The notes beneath the pieces were generated by a model. That model worked only from the letters and a program-made list of their open reading frames with translations. It searched no databases and was not told the origin of the DNA. A program made the position numbers and the translations under genes. Positions 49,630 to 58,683 of a stretch of DNA of 64,000 nt are shown here, one piece after another. Source of the stretch: Mycobacterium sp. KBS0706 (lineage in GTDB: Bacteria > Pseudomonadota > Alphaproteobacteria > DSM-16000 > Inquilinaceae); contig NZ_VCCH02000016.1 of NCBI RefSeq assembly GCF_005938675.2, positions 1 through 64,000 of the forward strand. Direction: 5' to 3'. How positions within the stretch are numbered: position 1 is the first letter of the stretch; each line of letters begins with the position of its first letter.

Positions 49630-51220
49630 CGGACGGCACCACCCGGATGTTCAGCGTCGCCTCCGTCGCCGCGCCCAGCTCCGTGAAGGCGCGCAGCGTC
49701 TTCGGCAGGGGCACGGCAAAGGCCAGGTCCCCATGCCGGTGCATGCCCGGCATCGGTGCGCCGAACAGGGCGAAGGTACCGGCATAATAGGGGCTGTCGG
49801 CCGAGACCTCGGTGACGCCCTCGGGCGCGTTGACCAGGATGTCGAACTCGCGCGCTCCGTCCACCCCCGGCGGGCGCGCCACCGTGATCTCCACGATCAG
49901 CGGCCGCTCGGCGGCCGCGGCGGCGAGATGGCTGCGGACGGCGGCCAGCGGCACCACCACCTTGCCGATATTGGCCGCGACGGCGCCCTGGATCACCTGC
50001 GGCGCGCCGGCCGTGACCGTCGCGCCGGTCTGCGGGATCACATCCTCACCGAACCCCGGCTCGTAGTCGTAGTCGAACACGGCCATGTCGAAATACATCT
50101 CGGCCTTGCCGTCGGTGATTGGCTTGCCGCTGCCGTCGATGAAGAACAGGAACGGCTCGGCGAAGAAGGTCGGAGCGTCCGCCGCAGAGGGACGATCGGA
50201 AAAGCCCATGGCCTTCTGCTTCCGCGACCAGACGTCCCACAGCCGGTCCATGTTGCCGTGGTGCAGGAAGAAGATCGGGTCGATCGGCGACAGGTTGTTG
50301 GCCATGACGCCGTAGGGGCCGAGCTGGAGCGGGCCGACGCCGCCGATATAGTTGTGCACCTTGTTGTGCGGGAACCCTTCGAGGATCGAGAACACCTGCC
50401 GGCCGGCCGGCGGGACGTTGTGCGATGTCGTCTTGGCGCTGGTGAAGCTGAGCTGGGCCTGCTCCCGGTTGAACTCCTGCGGATGCAATCCTCCGCGGAC
50501 CATCGGCGGCGAGACGTCGTAGGCGGTGTCTTTGTCCAGATCCGGGTTGTCGCGGGACAGGTAGCGGGCGCCACAGGTGTTGGTGAAGGCCTGGTTCCCG
50601 GCGATGCCCACCAGCTCGGGAGGATCGCCGACCATGGCGCCGCCGATCACGTCGTTCCAAATGCCGTCGAGGGACGTGTACCCCCGCTTCTTCAGCTGAT
50701 CGAGCTGGCCGGCCGTCAGAGTGCCCCAGTATGTCGTCAGGGCCGGCTGCATCAATGCGCTGAACAGCGCCAGGTTGCCGGTATAGGGCTCGAAGGCCAT
50801 CCCCGTCGGCGCCAGGGCGCCGTCGAACATCTCGTTCGGGATCCGGGGCAGCTGGGTCCAGTCCCAATAGGGCAGGGCGAAGCTGGCCTCCCCGGTCACG
50901 GTGCGGATGGTCTGCTCGAAATAACCGATATAGCCGCGGTGCCAGACATAGAACCACCAGTTGCCGTGCGGGCAGTCCATGAAGTGGACGAAGGCGTTGC
51001 GGAACCAGTTGTGCGGGTTGTCCGGCGGCAGCTTCAGCATCGCCTCCACGCCCCTGGCGTAGATGGCCAGCATCTTCTGGCCGGCAGCGCTGGTGACGTT
51101 GGGGCGGGTGTATTTCGCGGCGGCCCGAGCCGGCCGGAGCGGAACGGCCGCTGCTGCGGCGGCCGCAGCGGCCGCCACCATGACATCGCGGCGCGACAAG
51201 TGGAAATCCGTTCTATCCAT
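49571..51220 (-). CDS. Tyrosinase/polyphenol oxidase with twin-arginine signal
   Basis: A 549-residue type-3 copper enzyme. It has a Tat signal (LSRRDVMVAAAAAA). The CuA site is His79, His85 and His94 in HGNWWFYVWHRGYIGYFEQ, and the CuB site is in FPHNKVHNYIGG and DPIFFLHHGNMDRLWDVW. The arrangement, with a long C-terminal beta domain (PLIVEITVARPPG, FALFGAPMPGMHRHG), is like plant-type polyphenol oxidases, in which that domain shields the site. The ATG at 51220 has GGGAGG; 51253 is less likely. It leads the operon with the small secreted protein and multicopper oxidase. Confidence 0.9.
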   Translation of the reverse strand: MDRTDFHLSRRDVMVAAAAAAAAAAVPLRPARAAAKYTRPNVTSAAGQKMLAIYARGVEAMLKLPPDNPHNWFRNAFVHFMDCPHGNWWFYVWHRGYIGYFEQTIRTVTGEASFALPYWDWTQLPRIPNEMFDGALAPTGMAFEPYTGNLALFSALMQPALTTYWGTLTAGQLDQLKKRGYTSLDGIWNDVIGGAMVGDPPELVGIAGNQAFTNTCGARYLSRDNPDLDKDTAYDVSPPMVRGGLHPQEFNREQAQLSFTSAKTTSHNVPPAGRQVFSILEGFPHNKVHNYIGGVGPLQLGPYGVMANNLSPIDPIFFLHHGNMDRLWDVWSRKQKAMGFSDRPSAADAPTFFAEPFLFFIDGSGKPITDGKAEMYFDMAVFDYDYEPGFGEDVIPQTGATVTAGAPQVIQGAVAANIGKVVVPLAAVRSHLAAAAAERPLIVEITVARPPGVDGAREFDILVNAPEGVTEVSADSPYYAGTFALFGAPMPGMHRHGDLAFAVPLPKTLRAFTELGAATEATLNIRVVPSDGQTKKAPVVLKAVSVAAQ

Positions 51221-51620
51221 GCTGTCCTCCCGATAATCTGCCGATTGAAACATCTCTTCTGCAGCTGATCATCTTCTGCGCAAAAAGTAACCGAATTCGC
51301 AGAATATGCTTCCCAAGCAACCGTTTGCCAAAACAAACATCGAACTCTTTTTACTAACAAATTATTTCAATAATATAATACCTCTATACAATGCGTAGAT
51401 TTTTACTTTGTAATGTTACTATTTTCCGAATCAAAATTGCAGAATTAATGAAGAAGGATTAATTGCATTTCATTAAACATAGGCATCCGATTCCGAACCA
51501 AGAAACCCTATAGCAAACGTTACTTCCGATTTGCGGTGATCTGCAATTCCTATTGTATGATTTAAATTTGCAATAATGTCATATCGAATTATCGGAAAAC
51601 TCGCGCTTCGCAGTGATCCG
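51221..51620. other. AT-rich region upstream of tyrosinase
   Basis: From about 51,260 to 51,620 the DNA is markedly AT-rich (runs such as TTATTTCAATAATATAATAC) against a GC-rich surround. No gene is supported. It is probably the promoter and regulatory region of the tyrosinase operon, or a remnant of transferred DNA. Confidence 0.55.
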
Positions 51621-51761
51621 GTATGAAGAGATCTTTTGAATACAGCGACCAACGATACTGCGGACGGTCTCTTGTGCGGGAGGGCGCGAGCGGCGAGAGC
51701 GGGATTGAGTCTAGGCGAGATCGAGCTATCCTGATCGCGTCAAAGCCGGTGAGGTGTTGCC

Positions 51762-51985
51762 TCTCCCGCTTGCGGGAGCTTTTCAGAATCCCTCCATCCA
51801 TCCCGTATAGACTTTTTATCCTCCCCCTCCCCTTGCCGGAGGGGTTGGGGGAGGGTTTTCTCTCGGCCCGCCCCGACCCGGATCGTCGCAGAGCGGCACG
51901 AATGGCGAGCTCTACTTACCACCCCACGCGCGCGGACGCGCGCAGCCCCCTCCCCCTTGCCCCCTCCCGCAAGGGGAGGGGGAGG
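51762..51985. repeat. GC-rich intergenic repeats and hairpin
   Basis: CTCCCGC-TT-GCGGGAG at 51763-51778 is a hairpin followed by CTTTTC. It is followed by CCCTCCCCTTGCCGGAGGGGTTGGGGGAGGG near 51,825 and by a second copy (51,932-51,985) of the repeat seen at 46217-46267. The rest of 51621-52119 shows nothing that I recognise as a gene. Confidence 0.55.
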
Positions 51986-52119
51986 ATTAAAGGCATAGAC
52001 CGGGTCAAACGGCTGAGTTCTGAACAGGCCTCGCTCGCGGGAGAGGCAGCGCGCGAGGACGCTCGACATCCTATGAGCCGGGTCCAGAATGGACTGACCC
52101 GACCTCAATTCATCCCGCT

Positions 52120-53055
52120 CTAGGCACGCGGCACGCGGCCGAAATGGCGCTTGTAGTTGCGGTAGAAGGTCGACGGGTTGGAGAAGCCGTGATCCAGGAT
52201 CACGCTTGCCACCTTCTGCCCGCCGGCCTCGATTTCCCGCCGCGCGGCTTCGAGCCGTGCGGTCATCACCGTCTCGTGCAGCGACGCCCGGCTGTCGTAG
52301 AAGATGCTGTAGAGCTTGCGCTTCGAGATCGCGAACTCCCGGGCCAGGAGGTCGGCGCCGAGGGCCGGGTTCTTCACGTTCCGGGCGATGAAGGCCCTGA
52401 TCCTTTGATACAGCCCATGGTCGCGGTGCAGGCCCATCTCCGCCTCGTCCTGCGCCAGGTAGTCGCGGATCGCGGCCCCGATATAGTCGAAGACCGGGAT
52501 GTCGCGCCGGCACGGCCCGATCTCCCCGCCTTCCGGCTGCACCAGTTCGGCCAGGCCGACGATGTAATCCGCGAAGGACGCGTTGGTCGTCACCACGACG
52601 CCGGACTCCCTGGCCAGGGCCGGCGGCTCGAGCCCCGCCACCTGGAGCAGATCCAGCTCGCAGTTGCCGGCCTCCCCGGACGACAGCGCCAAGCTGAAGC
52701 CCTGGGCGCCGCTGATCACGGCCACCGAATTCGGCGACAGCGGCCGCCCGGCCTGCCCGACCGTCAGCAGGCCGTTGCCGCGCAGCACCAGGACGAGGAA
52801 ATGCGCGCCCGAGACGCCGCACAAGCCACCGCGGCGCGTCAGCACCCCGGGCGTGATGCGCAGATGGGCCGCCCCGCTGCTGCCGACCACGTTGAACCGG
52901 ATCGCGGCGCGGAACTCCCCGCCATCGGGCACGAAAGTCGCGCCGAGCACGGATTCGCAGACCTGCCGGCCAAAGGCGTCCGCATCAGCATAGAGGATCG
53001 ATCCGGAAACGGAGTCGTCTGGCCTGGGGGTGACATGGGACGCTTGCCGGCGCAT
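52120..53055 (-). CDS. AraC-family regulator (first of three related)
   Basis: A regulator of about 311 residues. The C-terminal two helix-turn-helix motifs read ALGADLLAREFAISKRKLYSIF and ASVILDHGFSNPSTFYRNYKRHFGRVPR. The N-terminal half (ATFVPDGGEFRAAIRF, RRGGLCGVSGAHFLVLVLRGNG) resembles the AraC-binding-like sensor. The end of the gene is nearly the same at DNA level as that of the gene at 54410, so it is a local duplicate. The ATG at 53055 is preferred over 53112 and 53400 because it matches the N-terminal length of its paralogues. Nearest target candidates are the tyrosinase operon and the LacI gene. Confidence 0.85.
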   Translation of the reverse strand: MRRQASHVTPRPDDSVSGSILYADADAFGRQVCESVLGATFVPDGGEFRAAIRFNVVGSSGAAHLRITPGVLTRRGGLCGVSGAHFLVLVLRGNGLLTVGQAGRPLSPNSVAVISGAQGFSLALSSGEAGNCELDLLQVAGLEPPALARESGVVVTTNASFADYIVGLAELVQPEGGEIGPCRRDIPVFDYIGAAIRDYLAQDEAEMGLHRDHGLYQRIRAFIARNVKNPALGADLLAREFAISKRKLYSIFYDSRASLHETVMTARLEAARREIEAGGQKVASVILDHGFSNPSTFYRNYKRHFGRVPRA

Positions 53056-53170
53056 CGGTCGGTCAATGGCAGTGGATGGGACATCGCCCCTGGCAGGCAG
53101 CGTCGCCTGCATATCGGGGTCTGGTTGGCCGGCACCGCGGAACGGATCCTTCCACCCGTTCTGGTTGATA

Positions 53171-53188
53171 CTGGCAATCGTTTGCCAG
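53171..53188. promoter_or_regulatory. LacI-type operator
   Basis: CTGGCAATCGTTTGCCAG has 7-base perfect arms and a central CG, the standard LacI/PurR operator form. It lies between the divergent AraC and LacI genes, 133 bases before the LacI start, and probably mediates autoregulation. Confidence 0.65.
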
Positions 53189-53321
53189 ACGATAGTGATT
53201 GTCGGATTGTTTGCAAGATGTTTCTTCCCGCCTGCCGAGACATCAGGACGTCCCCGCAATCCACCACATTTGCGACAATCTGTTGACGGATGAGACGAGC
53301 GGACGGGAGCGCGGACGGGCC

Positions 53322-54449
53322 ATGCCAGGGCGACGCAAGGAGGGCCGGAGTTCCGGGCCATTGATGAGCGATGTCGCGCGGCTGGCGGGCGTCGCCACAT
53401 CGACGGTCAGCCGTGCCCTTGCCATTCCCGGCCGGGTCAACGAGGCGACCCAGCGGCGCATTGCCGCAGCCGCCGAGCAGCTCGGCTATATCCCGAACGC
53501 CGCGGCACGCAGCCTGCGGGCCGGCAAATCCAGGACCGTCATGGCCGCCCTGCCGGGCCCGAGCATCGTCTTCGGCACCGCCCAGATCATTCCGGCGGTG
53601 TTGCAGAGCCTGTCCGCCACCCTGGCGGAGAACGGCTTCGACCTCATCTTCTCCAACCGCGACTCCGCGGCCGCCGAGCGGCACATCCTCGGCCAGGCCT
53701 TCGACGGCTCGGTGCGCGGGGTGGTCGTCCTGGGGGCGGCGCCCCTGCCGTCCTACGGCCGCCGGTGCCTCATCGACGCGGAGATCCCGGTCGTGTCGCT
53801 GCTGCTGGATCGCAGCGCCGACGGCATCCCGAGCGTGATCACCAACGACCGCGAAGCGATGCAGGAGGGCGCGCTTCACCTGATCGCCCTCGGCCACCGG
53901 TCGTTCCTCTATGTCGCCGGCGAGGCCGGCAACTACCACGAGATCGAGCGCTACTCCGGCCTGCTCGACGCCCTGGCGACGGCGGGACTCTCCGAAACGG
54001 CCGTGATCCGGCACGGAGGCCGCCTCGGCTTCAACGAGGGCCTGCGCAACGGCGTCGAGGCGGCGCAGGCGTATCTGAAGATGAAGAGACGCCCGAGCGC
54101 GGCGATCTGCTGCGCCGACGATGCCGCGATCTCGTTCATCGCCACGGTCCAGTCGCACGGCGTCGCAGTGCCCGGCGACGTCTCCGTCGTCGGCTTCGAC
54201 GGGGCCGCGATCGGCGCGTTCTGCGATCCGCCCCTGACGACGCTGGCGCAGCCGACCCACGATATCGGCGCCCGCGGCGCGGCGATCATGCTGCAGCTCG
54301 CCGACGGGGCCTGTGGCGCCCCGCCACTGAAGACAACGCTGTCGAGCCGGCTGCTCCTGCGGGCCAGCACGGGCGCTGCCGGCGGAGCGCCCGGAAATCC
54401 CGGCGCCCCCTACCCGGCCCGGGGCGTCCGGCCGAAGCGGCGCTTGTAG
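53322..54449 (+). CDS. LacI-family transcription regulator
   Basis: A 375-residue regulator: helix-turn-helix and hinge (MSDVARLAGVATSTVSRALAIPGRVNEATQRRIAAAAEQLGYIPN), then a sensor domain (AICCADDAAISFIATVQSHG, VVGFDGAAIGAFCDPPLTT). The start at 53322 with GGGAG upstream is preferred to a longer frame from 53199 that crosses the operator region. The last 13 residues overlap, in antisense, the end of the AraC gene at 54410. No metabolic gene is adjacent, so its targets lie elsewhere or are the neighbouring regulators. Confidence 0.88.
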   Translation: MPGRRKEGRSSGPLMSDVARLAGVATSTVSRALAIPGRVNEATQRRIAAAAEQLGYIPNAAARSLRAGKSRTVMAALPGPSIVFGTAQIIPAVLQSLSATLAENGFDLIFSNRDSAAAERHILGQAFDGSVRGVVVLGAAPLPSYGRRCLIDAEIPVVSLLLDRSADGIPSVITNDREAMQEGALHLIALGHRSFLYVAGEAGNYHEIERYSGLLDALATAGLSETAVIRHGGRLGFNEGLRNGVEAAQAYLKMKRRPSAAICCADDAAISFIATVQSHGVAVPGDVSVVGFDGAAIGAFCDPPLTTLAQPTHDIGARGAAIMLQLADGACGAPPLKTTLSSRLLLRASTGAAGGAPGNPGAPYPARGVRPKRRL

Positions 54450-55315
54450 TTGCGGTAGAAGGTCGACGCGTTGGTGAAGCCGTGGTCCCGGATCACGCTG
54501 GCCATCTTCTGTCCGCCGGCCTCGATGACCCGATGCGCCGCCTCCAGCCGCGCGGCCATGATCATGTCGTGCAGCGAGGCGCCGCTTTCGCCGATGAGCG
54601 CGTAGAGCTTCCGCTTCGAGATGCCGAATTCCCGCGCGATCAGGTCGGCCCCCAGCAGCGGATGCTTCACGTGGCTCTCGATGAAGAGCTGGATCCGGTG
54701 GAGCGGCCGCAGCGCCTCGGGCTCCGCCGCATCCGCCTGCTGCACATAGTCCCTGATCGCCCGGCGGATGTAGTCGAAGATCGGCATTCGCGCCGCGAGC
54801 GGCTCGTCCGTCCCCACCCCTTTGACGATCAGCCGCACGTGATTGGAGACGTAGCGCGCCAGCATGCCGCTGGCCAGGGCGATGCAGCCGGTCATCCGGC
54901 GCAGCTCGGGCAGGCTGGGCGCCGCGATGTGCAGCCAGTCGACCATATGACGCCCGCCGCCGCCGCCGGCCAGCTGCAGCTCGAAACCCCGGTCGCCGTC
55001 GATGGCGACGACGGTGCCGGACGCGAGAGCGCAGCGTTGCTGCCCGATGAGCAGCAGGCAATCGCTCCAGGGCACCAGGACGAGATAGTGGTCGCCGAGC
55101 CGGGCGGAGCCTCCGGCCGGCCGGCGGATCACGCCGGGGCCGGAGCGGATCTGGACGGCCCTGTGCCTGCCGACGACGCCGAACAGCAGCTTGGCAGGCC
55201 CGGACTGGTTTCCCAGCGGCTCCAGCGAGGCATCGAGCAGCGGCTGACACAGCCGGCGGCAGTGCTCGTCCGGTCCAGCGCAAAGGATGGAGCCACAGGC
55301 AGAACTCTCTTGCAT
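54410..55315 (-). CDS. AraC-family regulator (second of three related)
   Basis: A 301-residue AraC protein with the same layout as its neighbour at 52120. The DNA-binding part reads LLGADLIAREFGISKRKLYALIGESGASLHDMIMAARLEAAHRVI and ASVIRDHGFTNASTFYRNYKRRFGRTPR. The sensor half has SGPAKLLFGVVGRHRAVQIR and LLLIGQQRCALASGTVVAI. Its 3-prime region is very close in DNA sequence to that gene. Ribosome site is weak. It is convergent with the LacI gene (40-base overlap). Confidence 0.87.
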   Translation of the reverse strand: MQESSACGSILCAGPDEHCRRLCQPLLDASLEPLGNQSGPAKLLFGVVGRHRAVQIRSGPGVIRRPAGGSARLGDHYLVLVPWSDCLLLIGQQRCALASGTVVAIDGDRGFELQLAGGGGGRHMVDWLHIAAPSLPELRRMTGCIALASGMLARYVSNHVRLIVKGVGTDEPLAARMPIFDYIRRAIRDYVQQADAAEPEALRPLHRIQLFIESHVKHPLLGADLIAREFGISKRKLYALIGESGASLHDMIMAARLEAAHRVIEAGGQKMASVIRDHGFTNASTFYRNYKRRFGRTPRAG

Positions 55316-56227
55316 ATCCCAATATCTGCAGCGTTGTTCATGCGGCGCGATCGCTCGGGTCTTGCATTAGGACTTTGTTCTCACGAAGAGCATAGAACCA
55401 CTCCCGCGCATGCATCGCAGCGTCGATATCAGGAACGATCCCACGACGAGTGCACGCGGCCAACGGCCACCCGGCATCCGGCGAAGGAGCGCCTCAGTCG
55501 GCCCGAGTGTCCGATGTTCAATTGCGGATGCGAAGCAGCTTCACACAATCCATCAGACCGGCGCCTCAGACTTATGCCTCGCCCAATGGTCGGATACCTA
55601 AACGTGCTGAATTTGAATCACAATATTTTTCTTGAGGTGCAGCAGATCGAAATATTTTTTCATTTTGAATTACAGAAAGACATTGGGTACCGAAAAATGG
55701 AACTGGCGGAACGTCGCATCTCCCCGCCCTCTTGCACTGCTCGTCGAGGCATGGTCACGTTGTCAGTGGGAACGTTCCGAGGCAAAAGGATCTGCGCGAA
55801 CGGCCGAGGGGTGCATGGATCGCTCACAAATGTCTTTCATATACATAAAAATCCAATCGAGACGATCGCGTGAGGATGGACCTTCGTCCAAAGCATGAGA
55901 TGTCGCGGCCGGCCCTCCGGAGCGCCCGTGGCCGCTACGCAAGCGGCCCGCCGCGGCAGCCGCATGCTCGCGAACGCCGGAATTCCGATCTCCCGGACGC
56001 CGGCGGGCTCAGCGGGCGCAGCCCTCGCCCGGCCGCGCCAGACGATAATGTCCTGCATAAATTGATATCACATCTGCGCGGGACGACATCCCAAGTCGTG
56101 CCAACCGGCCCGGCAAGCCCGCTATATCGGATGCGTGCATGCTGATCCGGCCTCTCGCGCCGCCCGAACGGCCGCGGAGACGGGAGCCGCCCCTCCGACC
56201 CTCCTGCCATTTCGGTGATGCAAGACG
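55316..56227. other. Long region without a supported gene
   Basis: About 900 bases lie between the divergent AraC genes. The part 55,600-55,860 is AT-rich (AATATTTTTTCATTTTGAATTAC). Short open frames here lack family resemblance, ribosome sites and the GC-position bias of the real genes. It may contain promoters for both AraC genes; I see no RNA or repeat that I can name. Confidence 0.5.
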
Positions 56228-57208
56228 ATGGCCATCCCCCACCAAGCTGCCGCGGCCGGCCAGCGCGTCACGACATCCGGCGCGATGCTGTATGAAGGGG
56301 GTGTCGACTATTTCCGGTCGCAGTTCTGCCATCCGCTGCTGCACGCGGACTTCGTGCCGACCACCGATGCGCCGTTCCGGGTCACGGCCAAGCTCGGCAT
56401 CGTCGAAGACCATCGATCCCTGCGCCTTTACTGCACGCCGGGCATCCTCCGCCGCCGCAGCGGGCTCGGCTCCCCTGCCGCCGCGCACTCCCTGGTCATC
56501 GCCACCGGCAACAGCTGCGCGCTGCTGATCAAGGACCAGACCGTCCGGCTGAAACCGGGCGCGGCCGTCGTCATCGACGGCGGCTGCGATTTCGATCTGG
56601 TCCTGGAGAGGGATTCGGGCCGCTCCTGTCTCCTGGACTGGCTCCACATCGCCCAGGGCGCCTCGGCCGTCTTTCCCGGCCTGGAAACCTTCGCGGTGAT
56701 CAGCAGCGAGGCGATCACGACCTATATCCGCTTCCACAACGAGCTGATGACCAGCGATCAGGGGACGGAGCTGACATCCATCCCGGAGGTTCCATCGTTC
56801 AACCACCTGGTCGAGATCATCCGCGCCTATCTGCTCGGGATGGCCCCGCCGAGGCCGCATGACAAGGACCGGCTGCTGCATGAGCGGATCAAGCGGCACA
56901 TCACCGAGAACCTGAGCAGCCGGGACCTCTCACCGGATTCCATCGCCCGGCATTTCGAGATCTCGCCGCGAAAGCTCTACGGCCTGTTCGAGCGGATGGG
57001 CGCGTCCCTGCGCGAAACCATCACCACCCTGCGGCTGGAAGCCGCGCATCGCGATCTCGAGCTGGGCACCAGGAAGGTGGCGACCATCCTGCTCGACTAC
57101 GGTTTCGGCAACGCGTCGACCTTCTACCGGCTGTACAAGAAGCATTTCGGCCGGCCGCCACGGTCCGGCCGCGGCACGGCGGCGTCGGGCCAGCGGGCCC
57201 AGCCTTAG
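56228..57208 (+). CDS. AraC-family regulator (third, more divergent)
   Basis: A 326-residue AraC protein. DNA-binding part: LSPDSIARHFEISPRKLYGLFERMGASLRETITTLRLEAAH and VATILLDYGFGNASTFYRLYKKHFGRPPR. The sensor half contains FRVTAKLGIVEDHRSLRLYCTPGILRRRSGLG, which is parallel to the other two. Overlaps the next gene tail to tail by four bases. Ligand unknown. Confidence 0.88.
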   Translation: MAIPHQAAAAGQRVTTSGAMLYEGGVDYFRSQFCHPLLHADFVPTTDAPFRVTAKLGIVEDHRSLRLYCTPGILRRRSGLGSPAAAHSLVIATGNSCALLIKDQTVRLKPGAAVVIDGGCDFDLVLERDSGRSCLLDWLHIAQGASAVFPGLETFAVISSEAITTYIRFHNELMTSDQGTELTSIPEVPSFNHLVEIIRAYLLGMAPPRPHDKDRLLHERIKRHITENLSSRDLSPDSIARHFEISPRKLYGLFERMGASLRETITTLRLEAAHRDLELGTRKVATILLDYGFGNASTFYRLYKKHFGRPPRSGRGTAASGQRAQP

Positions 57209-57822
57209 GCCCAGAGCAGCGCGACCGTCAGCACCACGGGCAGCCAGAATAGGCTGGCCAGGCACACGCCGACCACGATCGGCTCCGGCCGCATGATCTC
57301 GTCGCTCTGGCGGCGAGAGCGCAGCTCGCCCACGCACCGGCGGAGCAAGGTGCTCTCGTTCGTCGTGTCGAGCGGCCAGGGCGCCTCGGCCTCGGCCAGG
57401 AAGGATTCCGCGATGTCGGTGACCTCCTTGCCGCCGATCCACCATTGGGCGCGCCGCACGCCGCCGTCCTTCGTCCACTCGATGACGGCGGGCCCGCTGG
57501 TCCGGTGCCGGCGGTGATGCAGGTACCAGTGCTCGATGCGGCTGCCATCCCGGTTGTGGCGGACATAGGCAGGCCCATCGATGCGATGGGCGCCGTCCGC
57601 GCTGAACCACCATTCGGATTTCAGCGTTCCGTCGGGGCGATACACGGTCAGCGGCGGATCGAGAGGGTTGCCGGACACGTACCGGTCTTCCTGCGGGCCG
57701 GCGCCGCATGCATCGCCCGCCACGCCCCGCATGCCCTCCCGATGCGGAAAATACAGGACATTGTCGTTGCCGGCTTCGCCGTATCGCTTCCGGTCTGAAA
57801 TCTGCTCGGCGTCTCGATCCAT
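57205..57822 (-). CDS. Repeat protein with C-terminal membrane anchor
   Basis: A 205-residue protein of unknown function. Residues 55-135 hold three tandem units of about 25 residues of the HRxDGPAxxxxxDG kind (AHRIDGPAYVRHNRDGSRIEHWY, HRTSGPAVIEWTKDGGVRRAQWW), a MORN-like beta repeat seen in phage, bacterial and giant-virus proteins. A hydrophobic C-terminus (VGVCLASLFWLPVVLTVALLWA) suggests a tail-anchored membrane protein. The start at 57822 has GGGGAA upstream. No neighbour indicates a role. Confidence 0.65.
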   Translation of the reverse strand: MDRDAEQISDRKRYGEAGNDNVLYFPHREGMRGVAGDACGAGPQEDRYVSGNPLDPPLTVYRPDGTLKSEWWFSADGAHRIDGPAYVRHNRDGSRIEHWYLHHRRHRTSGPAVIEWTKDGGVRRAQWWIGGKEVTDIAESFLAEAEAPWPLDTTNESTLLRRCVGELRSRRQSDEIMRPEPIVVGVCLASLFWLPVVLTVALLWA

Positions 57823-57944
57823 GGTTCCCCGAACTCCACGCCGCCGGAATATGCGATGATTATTCCTATCCACCGGCGTCGGGAGCCAAAGAGAACGATG
57901 TCCTGATCTCTGCAGATTGATTCATATTCCGCGCACCCGACCGA

Positions 57945-58568
57945 TCACCGCCGGTTGATGTGATGGTCGATCAACTGGCGCAGCGCCGCCGCGTCGCGGG
58001 CGCGGATGGCGGCGACCATGGCGTGGTGCTCCTGCGCGCTCAGGCGCAGTCCGGCCAGGGTGAACCAGCGGCCGGTGGTGCCGGACTGGCCGCGCTCGCG
58101 CATGTCGTGGATCAGCGCCGCCAGAACCGGGTTGCCGGCGATGTCGTAGAGCCGGCGGTGGAAGGCGTAGTTCAGCTCGGTCCGGGTCGGCGGGTCGGCG
58201 GTCTCGATCGCCTGCTCGAAGCGCCCGGCGATGCCGTCGAGCTCGACCAGGTCGGCCGCCGTCGCCCGCGCCACCACCGGCTCCGCCGCGCCGGTTTCCA
58301 GGATCGTCCGCACCGCCTTCAGATGCAGCAGCTCCTCCGGGTCCGGCGCCGCCACCCGGAAGCCGCTGTTGACCTTGTGCTCGACCAGCCGGCGATTCTT
58401 CAGCTCGACCAGCGCCTGCCGCACCTCGAAGCGGTTGGCTTCGTAGCGCTCCTGCAGGTCGATCTGCTTCAGCCACTCCCCGGCCCGGTAGACGCCGTAG
58501 AGGATGTCGTCCCGGATCGCCTCGACCAGCGTCCCGACCCGCCCGTTATCCGTGTCCTGCCGCTTCAT
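57945..58568 (-). CDS. GntR-family (FCD) regulator
   Basis: A 207-residue regulator with a winged-helix N-terminus (VEAIRDDILYGVYRAGEWLKQIDLQERYEANRFEVRQALVELKNRRLVEHK) and an FCD domain (AVRTILETGAAEPVVARATAADLVEL, FHRRLYDIAGNPVLAALI). It is divergent from the hydrolase/binding-protein/nitrilase operon, with a perfect palindrome in between, and is its likely repressor. Confidence 0.92.
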   Translation of the reverse strand: MKRQDTDNGRVGTLVEAIRDDILYGVYRAGEWLKQIDLQERYEANRFEVRQALVELKNRRLVEHKVNSGFRVAAPDPEELLHLKAVRTILETGAAEPVVARATAADLVELDGIAGRFEQAIETADPPTRTELNYAFHRRLYDIAGNPVLAALIHDMRERGQSGTTGRWFTLAGLRLSAQEHHAMVAAIRARDAAALRQLIDHHINRR

Positions 58569-58653
58569 CGTTCTTCGTCGTTCCCCGTCCGCGCTTGAGG
58601 CCCTTGTAGCATGCCCGGTTGCCGTCCGCGATTTTGACGTCTATCGTCGCGGA

Positions 58654-58671
58654 AAAATTGGCGCCAATTTT
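58654..58671. promoter_or_regulatory. GntR operator
   Basis: AAAATTGGCGCCAATTTT is a perfect 18-bp palindrome between the GntR start (58568) and the hydrolase start (58684). It ends 12 bases before the ATG, so binding there would block transcription or the ribosome site. Confidence 0.75.
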
Positions 58672-58683
58672 GGAGCAAGCCGG

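Noticed and set aside
53055..53400. N-terminal extension of the AraC protein
   Set aside because: It has no ribosome site, crosses the LacI operator and is absent from the two paralogues.
55316..56227. Several 60-90-codon open frames
   Set aside because: No ribosome sites, no family resemblance and composition unlike the real genes.
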